From contig JALLLS010000030.1 in the NCBI GenBank assembly GCA_025094145.1, forward strand, positions 124,001-188,000: DNA of 64,000 bases, read 5' to 3'. The position numbers and the translations under genes are program-made. This stretch comes from Spinellus fusiger. Its lineage: Eukaryota; Mucoromycota; Mucoromycetes; Mucorales; Phycomycetaceae. Under the pieces are notes generated by a model that saw nothing but the letters and a program-made list of their open reading frames with translations, searched no databases and was not told the DNA's origin. Of the stretch, positions 10,520-21,962 are shown piece after piece. Numbering within the stretch: the first letter of the stretch is position 1; every line of letters starts with the position of its first letter.

Positions 10520-10864
10520 TATTTTACTATATCGCCACATCGAAAGTGGTTTCCTTCGGGACAGATATTTACAGGTAAATTTACATAATAATCTTTATTT
10601 AAGAACTAACATGAATACATTTCACTTTTTTTGCTGCTTTTCAAATCGATGTCATTTTTAAACAATTGTATTTCGACTATTTCTTTTTACATCCTAAAGA
10701 CCTCCTGGTGTGTATGATGAAGTTTACCACAGTATTTTTAAACAATTGAATGTGCATGAATATACGCTATTGGTAAGACTAGGTGTTGTGTATATGATAG
10801 ATATAGTATTCTATTAATTATTTATATTTCAAGCATGCACTTTTTCTTCTTTTAGATATTATTA

Positions 10865-10895
<31 letters not shown>

Positions 10896-11605
10896 ATATA
10901 AAAGATCAAGAATAGAAGATCAGATACCTATCTCAAAGTAGGATTTCATACTACACATCTTAAAATATATCTAAAGGTATATCTATCCTTAGATTTGCCC
11001 TGCTATTGAAAGTAATGGGCACTATTCTTAGATGAAGGTGTGTTTCATCTAATTGCTTCAGAGTTAAAGGGTAAATCATCTGTTCTAATGTTAGAACAGT
11101 TACTAAGTTTATAAAGAAATGATTCTCTTGATGTTATTTAGACAAAAGAATGTGAGGGATATGTTATGGATCATGATCATTTTTCGTTTATTTGAATATT
11201 TATGTTTTAATTGATATATTGCTATTTTATTATGATATACTCTTTTCATAAACTATCTGTTTACCTTTTTTTTTAAAAAAAAAAAAGACTCTATTCAAAT
11301 ATTTGTTGACATTGACACTGTTCCTGAGGCTGAGTCATAATCGATTAAGATAAACGACAGGGCAGATAGTTTTGTTAAGAACTTCAAGGAAGCTGTCATC
11401 AAGGCTTTGTTTTGTATAATAAATAACAGGTAAAAAAAGACAGTAGGAACATCTCTTGGTCATTTACTTCTTTATTTCTGCTACTCTAGATGTGTTGGAC
11501 CGTAATGAGAAGCTCAAAGGACGCTGTCTTATCATGGTCTATAGTCAGAGTTGCTATGAAAAGAGAAAGAAAGAGTCAATGAACATAACACAATAAATGG
11601 ACATA
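10520..11605. other. AT-rich intergenic stretch with an ATT microsatellite
   Basis: Contains an (ATT)n run at about 10857-10893 and long A/T tracts at 11267-11286. No gene is supported. Confidence 0.45.
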
Positions 11606-11790
11606 CACTATTTTCACTTATTATTGTCGCACTTTTAGAGAAAAATATGTCGCATTAATAAATTAAAACTTGACGTACTAATGGGATAAAATATGTCGCA
11701 TTAATTAATTAAAATTTGGCATAGTAAAAGATTTAAAACTGGCGTATTCTAAGTACTTGAGGTTTTCTTACATTTTACTTTTCTTAAAAA
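11606..11790. repeat. Left TIR and subterminal motif array
   Basis: After the outer TIR (11606-11640) come two near-identical units, AAAATATGTCGCATTAATAA then ATTAAAA (about 11643 and 11689). An inverted relative, TTTTAATTTATTAATGCGAC, sits near 13155 at the other end. Such subterminal repeats are typical transposase binding sites; that role is inference. Confidence 0.8.
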
Positions 11791-13110
11791 ATGAATAACA
11801 TTGTGCACGAAGACGGCCAAGGAAATATCTATAATGATGAAGGCATAGCCGTTACAGTAGTGGAGATGGAGGTAGACGAGGAGACGTACCTCATTGAGAC
11901 GGTTACAAATTTCGGGATGTACCTTGACCTCAAACCACCTGAGAAGCCAGAAAGAAGAACTTTACAACAATCCGTAGACAGAGATGTCAATACGGAAGAG
12001 GATAACAGAGCTCCTGGTATCCACAGGCACCACAAAGATTCTGAGAAAGAGCAGTTATTTGTATTGATTTATGAAAGGGGTATGAGCGTCAGAGCTGCTG
12101 CGCTGAAACTTCAAATCCACCCACGCACTGCTCAGCGATAGTACTCAAACGATCAGCAGAACCCTCAGACATTCATTGCCAGAAAAGAAGGTAGTGGAAG
12201 GCCAGTTGGTAGACCAGCACTACTTGACGATAGCCATAAAAGATTTTTGGTCGATTTATTGGACGATCAGCCCTCTTTAGTCCTGGATCAAATGATGGAG
12301 AGTTTAAGAACGTCTTTTATTGATTTAGAGATATCGAAAACAGCTCTCTATAATTTTGTCACCAAAAATTGTAAGATCAGTCTGAAAAGAGCCCATTTTC
12401 ATTCAGTTGATCGTAATAGTCCTGAAAAGATCAAGAATCGAAAGGAGTGGGTACAGAAATGGATGAAGACAGACATGGACTACATGAGCAACTGTGTCTT
12501 TATAGATGAGGCGGCATTCCACATCAACATGAAGTGTACTTTTGCTTGGTCAAAAGTAGGTACTCGTGCAGTAGTAAAAGTACCAAGAACGAGGGCTAAA
12601 ACAACAACCATCCTGGGAGCAACATCTGCTCAGGGTATTGTCAATATAAAAGTAAGACGGCCTCGAATGTTGCCTGTTTCAAAGAAGAGAAGAACTACTG
12701 GATCTGGTGGGCCTTCCCAGAAACAAAGCAAAGGCACTGTTACTGGCCACTATATCAATTTCTTGAGCGATACAATGGATGTCATGGACAATTATCCAGA
12801 TGTTTTCAAGGATAATTACTTGATTATGGACAACGCCCCCATCCACATGAATGAAGACATTAAAAGCTTCATTGAAGGCCGTGGGTACAAGTGTGTTTAT
12901 CTTCCCCCTTACTCACCAGAGTTGAATCCCATTGAGCAATTCTGGTCTGTTTGCAAAAGCAGGTTAAAAAGAGAAAGACTCTTGGAAGAAGAAACACTGT
13001 CATCTAGAATCGCCAATGCATCTAACCAAGTTCTTCTCGGTGACCTCAGAGGGTTTTGCAAATACTCTGTCGATAGATTTGAGGATTACTTACAAGAGAA
13101 GCCTCTTTAA
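11791..13110 (+). pseudogene. Tc1/mariner transposase (DD34E), one in-frame nonsense codon
   Basis: The frame runs from ATG at 11791 to TAA at 13110, about 439 residues, broken only by TAG at 12139-12141. An acidic N-terminus is followed by a helix-turn-helix, MSVRAAALKLQIHPRTAQR, with the stop directly after it where relatives usually have Trp. Then come a linker GSGRPVGRPALL and the DDE_3 core: Asp239 in CVFIDEAAFHIN, Asp347 in YLIMDNAPIH and Glu382 in PPYSPELNPIEQFW. Asp347 and Glu382 are separated by 34 residues, the Tc1-type DD34E spacing. A basic insertion (RRPRMLPVSKKRRT) precedes the second Asp and may be a nuclear localisation signal. The stop could be a natural mutation, an assembly error or, less likely, a read-through site. 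Confidence 0.9.
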
Positions 13111-13267
13111 CAATAAAGCATTGATGTCGCATTTGTCGCATCCAACTTATACGCCATCTTTTAATTTATTAATGCGACAAGTTTTTTTCCACTTGTGCGC
13201 TAAGTTTTTTTCCAAAAGTGCGACAATTTTTTTTCCAAAAGTGCGACAATAATAAGTGAAAATAGTG
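13111..13267. repeat. Right subterminal motif array and TIR
   Basis: Five GTCGCA/TGCGAC motifs occur in 157 bp, including the direct pair GTCGCATTTGTCGCA near 13125 and two copies of TTTTTTTCCAAAAGTGCGAC ending the element. Confidence 0.85.
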
Positions 13268-14397
13268 TATATAATACATATAAAAGATAGTGAATCATTA
13301 TGATAATAAAGGTGAGGCTTTTAAATCTTTTAAATCTTTTAAATCTTTTTAATTTGATAGCATGAAACAATAGCCTTTAGAGTGCAATACAATCACATAT
13401 TTCTTAGACTTGACAAAAGGTACCGTTCTTAATCAATTCTATTTTATTATTAAATATATTAATACTCTTTTTCTTCTTCTTTCCACAAGCAATACATCTA
13501 GGTAAAGACATGTCATAATAAAGACCGGACATTAAGAAGTCTGTTACAGAAATGCCGAACACACAATAAAAGCTTAGTGTTAAATACTTACAATCTATTG
13601 ACTAAGCGCAGGTACTAGTGCAGTAGCATGGAAGAATTGAATGGAGAAAATAAATGATATTTTAAATGCTCAGACAAATATAAATAACAGAAGAACTGTG
13701 TTTATTTTATAAATAATCTGAAACAGCAAAACAACGATACATTTGATGAATTGAATTTGTATCTAATCTATAATAAAATCCAAATCATTTGGCAATAGCT
13801 CTAGCTTATTCTACAGTGTGTGTGTTTAGGTGTGTTTTTATTTTGATTTTTGCTGTTCTTTCTAGACTGTAGGGATGGTTTAGAACTGTATCGTACTTTA
13901 TTCTTTGATTCACCGATCCTACATCCCTTGAACTTATTTGTACAAGATAGGCAAGACATGTTCTTGTTCCTTTTATTATGACCTATTTATTCCTTGTAAA
14001 TTCATGGAGATCAGTGGAAGGATTAAGTCTGGCAATCGTGTTGTAGTACAATTAGTATGATGCACTTATCATATATATATATATATAATATACTTGTAAG
14101 GTACAAGCAATGACACACCCCTTCATTGTCGGTCTTATCTTTTGATCTTTGAACGTCATAAAGTGATATAAGCTCTAATCAACCTGATCTCTCTTAGTAT
14201 TGGGTAATTATCGATGTTAGAATTATTTCTAAGGTACAAAGTTCTAGTTCCCGGGCACACTACGTCATAACCCATTCGTACAACAATGCTTGCTATTCTC
14301 AATATGAAAATCAATATGAAAGTGTATATAAGTACTGATATCAGGATTCTTCAGACAAGCTATATTATTTTTGTATTTATATTAAACAATCAACATC
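13268..14397. promoter_or_regulatory. Intergenic region and promoter of the aldo-keto reductase gene
   Basis: The distal part is AT-rich, with four TTTTAAATC units at 13318-13346 and an (AT)n run near 14075. The proximal part has a TATA box, TATATAAG, at 14325-14332, 66 bp before the ATG. Two identical ACGTCATAA motifs at 14153-14161 and 14262-14270 resemble CRE/AP-1 sites for bZIP factors, plausible for a stress-type reductase. Binding is inference. Confidence 0.5.
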
Positions 14398-15507
14398 ATG
14401 GCACACAATATTCCTATTAAAAGGGTAAAAAAAACAAAACATAAAACAAAAAAACAAAAGAGGAGGCATTGAACTTATCACAGCTCGACTAGCTCAACAA
14501 TGGCACTGATTTCCAGCTGATTGGATTTGGTACCTTTGGTGGTGCTGATGCTCCTGAAGCTGTCTATCATGCTACCAAGTCTGCCCTGGAGATAGGCTAC
14601 CGTCACCTGGATACTGCTTATTATTGTAAGTATCTCTTTTGTTAGTTGTAGTAGAATGAACATCCTGGACATTCTCCCTTAACCAAATGTTGTGTCTATA
14701 GATAAAACAGAGGAGTCCATTGGAAAAGCCATAAGAGAAAGCAAAATTCCCCGTGAAGAGATTTACCTCGCTACCAAACTGTGGCAGACATTTCACAGAC
14801 CTGAGCATGTTCGTCCAGCATGTGAACGCTCTATCAAAGACTTGGGTTTTGATTACCTCGACCAATACTTGATGCATTGGCCCATGGCTTGGGAATTCAA
14901 AGGATATGATCACGACAAGATCACTGTAAAAGACGAAAACAACGACATTAAATGTATTGATGTTCCTGTCATTGATACCTGGCGTGCTATGGAACAGTTA
15001 GTGAAGGATGGTTTGGTGCGTACAATTGGTGTTTCCAACTTCACTATTCCCATGTTGGAAGACTTGTTAAGCCAGTGTGAGATTCCTCCTGCAATCAATC
15101 AGGTTGAAATCCATCCATTTATGCCTCAAGAAGAGCTGTTGGCCTACTGTAACAGCAAGAACATCACCTTGACTGCCTTTTCTCCTCTTGGTAATCCTGG
15201 ATTCCGTAGTGCTGATCATTCCATCAGTATCCTGGAAGAACCTACTGTCTTGGAGATGGCCAAGAAATACAACAAATCTCCTGTCCAGGTGTTGTTGAAC
15301 TGGGGTCTGAACCGTGGTTATGCTGTGATTCCCAAGTCAGTGAAACCAGATCGTATCAAGGCTAATCTTGAGCACTTTAAAATGGAGGCTCAAGACATTG
15401 AGACCTTGATTGAATTTGGCCGTAAGAAGATTGTCCGTACATGTGATCCTGTGTACTTGTTTGGTATTTCCAATGATATTTTCAAGGAGCACCAGACGTC
15501 TGTTTAA
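14398..15507 (+). CDS. Aldo-keto reductase, NADPH-dependent
   Basis: Reduces aldehydes or ketones (sugars, lipid aldehydes) with NADPH in the cytosol. Three exons: 14398-14424, 14493-14625 and 14702-15507, total 321 residues, the usual length. The second intron acceptor must be the AG at 14491-14492; the upstream CAG at 14481-14483 would bring in a stop. The catalytic tetrad is complete: Asp in YRHLDTAYYY, Tyr in the same block, Lys in IYLATKLW and His in QYLMHWP. Further signatures are VRTIGVSNF, NQVEIHPF, TAFSPLG and the NADPH-binding AVIPKSVKPDRIKAN. The substrate cannot be deduced. The closest functional types are xylose reductase/Gcy1-like and AKR1-like enzymes. Confidence 0.93.
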
Positions 15508-16253
15508 GATGAAAGAAGTTGTTTTCATTAACATTGTAGGAACAAACCTATTTTCCTCTTTATTTATGACCTTCTTCCCTGTATAGTCTCTTTTCTTTTT
15601 GAGTGTTAGATGTGTATGAAATAAGATATTTTATTATTATTATTATACAGCTGAACAATGGGGTATTGCCCAATAGATATACTCTTTGGAGTTGTATGAG
15701 AGAGAGAGAGATAGGCATAAAGAGCAGCAGGAGGTTGTCTTTATGAATACAAATGTACTTTGGTTGAATTCAGTGCACTTGTTTTGTTTATTTTCTAATC
15801 TAGAAGATGACTTGTTTCTTGGGACTCTATAATCTATTGTTTTATTGAAGCTGTATGGATGCTATTGGTCTTTTACATAGGATCATTATCAGTCCAATGC
15901 ATGCCATAGAGTAAATAACTTGGTATCTATACCCACCCACACACACACACTCTATCTATCTATCTATCTATCCATCTCTATGTAACAAAGACATCTCTAT
16001 CTGATAGTCATGTAGTTTGCATTGCGCTTTATATATGAAATGCTATTGGTTTTTTTGGCTGTATAAGGCAGTGTGTGTAAATGCGTGTGTGTTGATTTAA
16101 AGAACACACTCATTTCCATGTCTTTCTTCTTTGACAAAGTTCCTCCAGCAGAGTGAGCTGTGTTGAACTTGATAGTCACATAGGACAGGTTTTAGACCGA
16201 ATCCAACCCAAAGACGCATTTGATTCTTATTCTAGCACTCTACACAGCCCAAC
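15508..16253. repeat. Intergenic stretch with CA/CTAT microsatellites
   Basis: Contains (ATT)n near 15633, a short GA run near 15698, and a compound CA then CTAT repeat at about 15933-15972. No gene is evident. Confidence 0.55.
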
Positions 16254-17394
16254 ATGCAAAACAACAAGGCAACTCATGTAAAACGGATCCGCTACTTTAA
16301 CAATAACAAACAAACTGTGACTGTACTTGTTCAAGAAGCACTGGATCCTGCTTATGGGTGTTATATTTGGCCCTCAGCTCTGTTGATGGGGGACTATGTG
16401 TGGTATCACCGAAAACAGTTTATGCACTGTACAGTACTAGAAGTAATTCAGCCCTAGAATAGCCCTAATTACCTGCGACACTTATAGCTATGTTGGTATG
16501 GGCTTAGGTGGGGGCAGGAACTTCACTGCCTTCTCTTGTTCTTGCTAGTACAGAAGCTCCTCCCCGTCTTATCATTTCAGATCTACCCTCGATATTGCCT
16601 GTTATTCATGCATGTCTGGATCAGAATGCCCTCTGTCCAGATCCACAGAAGCTCTGGGTGTGTGGGTTGGTATGGGGTGAGACTGGATCAGAGAACAGCA
16701 TTGACCAGTTGATTGCCCACGTGTCTTCTCAACGGGGTATGATTGATTATATCTTGGGCAGTGATACTTTCTATGATCCTTCAGGTAGATTGATCTCTTT
16801 CTATTTTCCATGTTTTATTATGGCTGTGAATAGACACTTTTTGCTTAGATTTTGAAAAGTTGATTATGGTTGTGGCGTATGTGATGCACCGACACAATAA
16901 GCAATGTCGGTTTATCACTGCCTATCAAGAACGCAGGTAAATGCACACACCTCGGTGAATAGATAGGATAGGCAGAGTAGGCAAAATAAGGGCAGAATAA
17001 GGGCAGAATAAGGGCAGAATAAGAAATGCACACTTCTTATTCACTCTTTTCTATAGTGCAAAGAGATCCCTACAGTATTTACTTGATAAGTGGCATTTGA
17101 AATGTCGCCTTATTCCCCGCGACTCTTTTGCCTTTAACGAATACAGATTTGCACAAGAAACAGACTATACACTTCATGCAGGTACACTTTCTAGTGTTTT
17201 TCTGTTGGAAATCACAGCACAGTGAAATATGCTATTTCTCTTATATTACAGAATATTCAAAAAGAAAAGAAACAATAACAATAACAATAACAATAACAAT
17301 AACAATAACAATAACAATAACAATAACAATAACAATAACAATAACAATAACAATAACAATAACAATAAAAAGAAACAGAATGTGGCATGTCTAA
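16254..17394 (+). CDS. METTL23: METTL23-like protein methyltransferase with Ile-Thr repeat tail
   Basis: A SAM-dependent class I methyltransferase; mammalian METTL23 methylates histone H3 arginine, but the target here is unknown. Five exons: 16254-16442, 16508-16784, 16849-16936, 17057-17181 and 17252-17394, giving 273 residues. Matching blocks, in order: VLVQEALDPAYGCYIWPSAL, VLEVGAGTSLP (SAM motif I, GxGxS), GLVWGE, DYILGSDTFYDPSDFEKL (post-motif II) and ITAYQERSAKRSLQYLLDKW. The fifth exon, after YTLHAEYSKRKE, turns into an uninterrupted Ile-Thr dipeptide repeat of about 16 units, encoded by an (ACAATA)n microsatellite, and stops at IKRNRMWHV. Animal METTL23 has an ordinary terminal beta strand here. 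The stop lies 14 bp from that of the convergent transporter gene. Confidence 0.87.
17267..17369. repeat. (ACAATA)n hexanucleotide microsatellite inside METTL23 coding sequence
   Basis: About 16 uninterrupted copies of ACAATA. It is coding as Ile-Thr on the plus strand in the reading frame of METTL23. Because the unit is six bases, expansions change length but not frame. Confidence 0.95.
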
Positions 17395-17408
17395 TATTCT
17401 TCCTGCTC

Positions 17409-18861
17409 TTATTTTGCCTGTCTCTCCATGTAACGCACCCAGCCATAGTAGCCAGAGCCAAACAGAGCCAAAAGAATACCAAGTCCGTTCTATGGATCCA
17501 TCCCCCATGGTCAGAATAACACAAGAACACTAAGTCTTATTTCTACACTATGAATCAACTTACAAGAGTCGAGACTTCATTCTGGAAGATCATGGCAGCA
17601 AGCAGTGTCTGGACACACGCCTAACAATGGACAAATGTATCAGTGTCTTTATCTTTATTTTCTGGTGTAAAAGGACGTGGTTCAATTACCTTTGCAGTGC
17701 CACAAATGGTATTTGTCAGGGCAGAAGTGTATTTCACTTGCAAGAACATGGCAATGTTAATGCCAAATCCGGTGATACCAGTTATTGTCTATCCATGCAC
17801 ACAGTCCTCCATGTTAATTCCATGCCAACCCTACCTCTAGATGTCTTTTTCTTTCTTTCTCTCTTTTATGGGACTTACCATTAGAATCCAGAAATTAACA
17901 CTGTAAATAGCCACTGAGTTGGCCATAATCTCTGACACTTCACCCGAGAAAATGACAAAGGGGAAGAGAAAGAGAATGGCAAGTGTTGTGTTGTAGTGCA
18001 GCAATTTCCTATAGTCACCAACCCGCCCCTCCTCTTATTAGCACTTGTTCCATTTCTTTGTTTCTTTGTTGTTTTCACTCTTTACCATTGGTTGTTGTTG
18101 ACAGCCGACAATGTCTTTTGCACATAAATACCATACAAGGCAACAAAGGCAGAAGACCCCACACCATAAAAGATACCTGCCCATGAAAAGTTAATTTCTC
18201 CATACGATCCAATGGCAAATCCAAGGAAAACAATAGCACAGGCCACCAAGGCAGGCATAGAAGTGGTTTTGCCAAGAATCATATAAGTAAATAAGATGGT
18301 GAAATTGATGGACAAGGAGCGTGCCACCTAATCTTCAGTGTCAGTTCAGTCCAAACATGCTTCCCTCCCTTTTCTTTCTTTTCTTTTACCTGGTAGAAAG
18401 TCACTTCTACATATTTGAGACACAGATTGTTCAGAGCAAGCATCATCACATAAACAAATGTCAAGGGAGCCACTTTTCTAGCAATCCCAAGGTCGAATTC
18501 ATAGGGAGGAATGATACTAAAGGCCTTGTGACTGGGAGATCCATAGAGAGAAAAGGAACAGACAAATAAGTTATAAACAAGAAACAGCAACAGACAGTCG
18601 TCTTTCTGCTTACCTTTTGCCAAGATGAGCCCAGATGAGGAGCAAGACAAGGGCCACTACCAATTGATACCAGGTCACGAACAGAGCATAGGGGAAATCA
18701 GAGCCTGTCATGATAATCTTATTCAGAAACACCACAGAAAGAGAGATGACAAAGTAGAAGGTGACTACAGCCATAATAAGAGACACAGGCTGGTGTTTGT
18801 CCATTTTGCCTTGTGTGGCAGGACTGGGCAAAAACGTCTTTTTATCTTCTTTTTGCTCCAT
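17409..18861 (-). CDS. GDP-fucose-type nucleotide-sugar transporter (SLC35C/TPT family)
   Basis: A multi-pass Golgi antiporter exchanging a GDP-sugar for GMP. Seven exons, 18861-18614, 18531-18390, 18327-18086, 18008-17879, 17788-17690, 17620-17564 and 17489-17409, give 332 residues with consistent phases. Hydrophobic segments include VSLIMAVVTFYFVISLSVVF, VTWYQLVVALVLLLIW and VACAIVFLGFAI. Family blocks are LALNNLCLKYVEVTFYQVAR, FTYMILGKTTSMPALVAC, FVALYGIYVQKTL and SALTNTICGTAKACVQTLLA. The LNNLCLKYV-V-FY block resembles SLC35C1 more than Vrg4 GDP-mannose transporters. No dilysine ER signal is seen at the C-terminus (YMERQAK). Fucose-rich walls are known in Mucoromycota, which fits the assignment. 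It converges on METTL23 and diverges from TOP3. Confidence 0.85.
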
Positions 18862-19172
18862 AACAAGACCTATCGACCGGGAAAAACAAAAAACAAAAAG
18901 GAAGGGAGGGGAAAGCCTAAAAGAACAAGAACAAGAAGATAGGAAAATAAGAGAGAGCGGAAGAAAAGCGAGGATTCTCAAAGGAGCGAATGAAAGAACA
19001 GGAAAACGCGGTGTTCCTTCTGTGGCTATCACAACACAAAGAACGGACCTACTTTTTACAAAGTCACAACACTTATCAAGGGACATAATAGACACTTTGA
19101 GTCGGCATAAGAATCCGCAAGTCACTTTTGCCCTGTTGGACTCTTCTTTTTCGACTTTCTCTTTTCTGTACT
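18862..19172. promoter_or_regulatory. Bidirectional promoter between the transporter and TOP3
   Basis: 311 bp separate the two divergent start codons. The stretch is purine-rich on the plus strand (AAACAAAAAGGAAGG, AAGAACAAGAACAAGAAGA). No TATA box is evident on either side. Confidence 0.45.
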
Positions 19173-21962
19173 ATGCGAGTGTTATGTGTGGCGGAAAAAC
19201 CCAGTGCTGCAAAGGCAATTGCCACAATGCTATCCAATGGGAGGTTCAGAACGGTAAGCAGTGCTACTTTTTCTCTAGAAAAGAGCCCTTGAAAAAGTCT
19301 ATTCTCAAAAGCCCACATAGACACCCACCAGTGATCCTTATTGCAAGAACTATGAATTCTCGTGCAAGGTAAACAATGCCGATGCTACAGTAGTGATGAC
19401 TTCAGTGCGAGGGCATCTTTACACCGGGTTCTTTGAAGGACGCGTGAATAAGATGTGGCAGCTAGCCGATCCTATTACATTATTTCATCATCCGATAAAG
19501 AAGGCTGTCACAGAGGTAGAGAGGAGTTCAGGGACCATATTTCCATGGCCATACACTAGCCACGCCTGTACTCACGCCACACTACCCCTCAGAGTCTTAA
19601 GAACGTAGAGAAGAATCTGAAGGATTTATCATTGAGATCCGATGCCTTGTTTATATGGACTGATTGTGATAGAGAGGGAGAGGCTATTGGTGGAGAAGTG
19701 CGAGACACATGTATTGCTATCAATCCAAGACTCCAGGTGTGGAGAGCAAGATTTTCTGCCATGCAAAAAAGGTAAAGACAAAAAGGATAAGAATGGACAG
19801 TGTGTGTTTCTTTCTTTTTCTTTTTTCTTTTTTCTTTTTTTTCTTATGATGGACATGATAAAGTGCTATTGAGCGTGCTGCCCAACAACCCATTGCCCTT
19901 GACCAGCAACAAATTGATGCTGTGGAGGCAAGATCAGAATTGGATTTGAGAGTGGGTGCCAGTTTCACACGCATACAGACACTACAGCTAGGCTCCTTAC
20001 TGCAGACATGGAAGGTGTTGAGCTTTGGTAAGAGAGAAAGAGTAGATCCAATAGACTCGGGGAAGAATGTCCAATAATAACGCACTCACAAAGGATCTAG
20101 GAAGCTGCCAATTCCCTACATTGGGATTTGTTGTAAAGCGCTTTGAAGATATTAAAAGCTTTGTGCCTGAATCCTCTTGGAAACTAGACATGCTGTATAC
20201 AAGAACACATGAAGCACAAACATATACGACACGCTTTCATTGGATGAAGGATAGATTAACAGATCCCCATGCATGTTATGCCATTTACGAAGGATGTATC
20301 TCCAATGGTCCAGCCAAGATCACCATGCTAAAGGAATCAAAGACGTCTAAAAAGTGCGTCTACTATCTATCTGATGATGACCAAACAACAATGCCTTATA
20401 CTAGTCAGACACACCAATGTCAATGCTAATGCCCTTTCTCTTGAATATAATATAGAAAGCCGCTTCCTCTAACGACCATTGAACTTCAAAAGAAGCTATG
20501 TAGAATATTAAAGATATCTGGTGAGCAGATCATGAAGGTAATACATACCACTATGGTCAGTAGGGATTCATAAATAAATAAATAGGTCTTTCCCTTCTTC
20601 TTTTTGATAGATTGCAGAAGAACTCTATACAGGAGGGTTTATCAGTTACCCAAGAACAGAGACAAATCAGTACGATGCTACTTTTGAATTTGGGCCTTTG
20701 ATTGAAATGCAGACTCAGGACCCTACATGGGGGAGTTATGCTACACTGTAAGCCCTAGATACAATAGACAATACCATCGCCTTACTCTATTCATGGATTG
20801 TATAGACTCATGGGATCTGCCTTTGAAAAGCCAAGAAGTGGTTCTGACAATGACAAGGCGCATCCTCCTATTCATCCTACAGCCTACAATGATCGTCTCA
20901 CAGGAGATGCTAAGAGTGTCTATGATTACATTGTCCGCAGATTCTTAGGATCCTGTTGGAAAGATGCTAAAGGAGATGAGACAGTTGTTATTGCTACAGT
21001 AGATGAAGAAGACTTCCGAGCCAAAGGTTAGACATTTCTTTTTATGAAGAGAAGAAAATGAAAATAAAAAAAAAACACCTTATCACCAACACACATTCTC
21101 CTTAGGCCTGGTCATAAAAGAACGTAATTATTTGGATGTCTATACCTACGATACATGGAGTGGTGGACAATTGGCTCCTTTCCACCGTGGAGAGACCTTC
21201 CAACCTACTGAACTAAAAGTGGTGGAAGGCCAAACCACGCCCCCTGTGTTATTAACAGAACCTGATCTTATTGCATTGATGGAGAAGCATGAGATTGGCA
21301 CAGATGCAACCATTGCAGAGCACATTCAAAAGATATTGGATCGAGGGTATGCTTACAAGGTCAACAACCGTTTCCAACCCTCTAGTCTTGGAATTTCACT
21401 TGTTTTGGGTTACAATGCTATTGGATTTGAAAAGAGTCCAAGTCAACCAGAGTTAAGAAGTCAGGTAGGTTCTCCATCTATCCTCTTCTTTCTAACTCTC
21501 TCTCTCTTTCTCTCTTTTTTTTAATTCGTGGGTGAGATTATCTATTAGATGGAGGCTAGTCTCAAGGAAATATGCTCTGGCAGAAAATCAAAAGAACAAG
21601 TCTTAGCACAGAGTCTTGATCAATACAAAATCATGTATCAAAGACTAGAAGAAGGATTCTCTATCATGAAAGACTCTGTCAGGACCAACTACCGTCCTGA
21701 AGAAATCATCCCCGAGCAGCCACAAAGAAGTAGAGAGTGGATACCTGATGCGGGCAATAGCAGAGGAGGAGGAAGTAGTAGTAGTAGAGGCAGAGGCAGA
21801 GAGAATGGACAAGTGCCAACCACTGGAGGCGGTCGAGGGCGTACAAGTGCAAGTACAAATACACAAGACACTAGTACAAATAGTACTAGCAGTGGGCGAG
21901 GACGCGGGCGAGGACGTGGCCGCGGTCGTGGCCGAGGACAAGATCAGGGAGGAAATGAATAA
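19173..21962 (+). CDS. TOP3: DNA topoisomerase III (type IA), RG-rich tail
   Basis: Decatenates single-stranded DNA links and works with RecQ helicase and Rmi1 in dissolving double Holliday junctions. Ten exons: 19173-19253, 19321-19515, 19593-19771, 19864-20027, 20101-20353, 20456-20537, 20611-20747, 20806-21026, 21106-21464 and 21549-21962; 694 residues. The N-terminus MRVLCVAEKPSAAKAIA begins the Toprim fold. The Mg-binding motif is WTDCDREGEAIG. The nucleophile is the Tyr of FISYPRTETNQYD. Other landmarks are YGSCQFPTLGF (here FGSCQFPTLGF), DKAHPPIHPT and LIALMEKHEIGTDAT. The protein ends in an RG/GRGRG repeat tail instead of the zinc-ribbon and GRF fingers of animal TOP3A, resembling yeast Top3 length. 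The acceptor at 20100 was chosen to keep FGSCQF intact. Confidence 0.95.

Larger units (their letters stand above)
11606..13267 (+). mobile_element. Tc1/mariner-type DNA transposon, near-complete (1,662 bp)
   Basis: Both ends are flanked by TA (11604-11605 and 13268-13269), the Tc1/mariner target duplication. The left end CACTATTTTCACTTATTATT followed by GTCGCACTTTT is mirrored exactly at the right end by AAAAGTGCGAC and AATAATAAGTGAAAATAGTG. Inside, about 190 bp of left and 150 bp of right subterminal sequence carry repeated GTCGCA/TGCGAC motifs around a single transposase gene. The high identity of the TIRs and a single stop in the gene argue for recent activity. Confidence 0.93.

Noticed and set aside
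17246..17530. Long poly-Leu, poly-Asn and Cys-Tyr reading frames
   Set aside because: They are other-frame readings of the ACAATA repeat; only the Ile-Thr frame joins to METTL23 exons.
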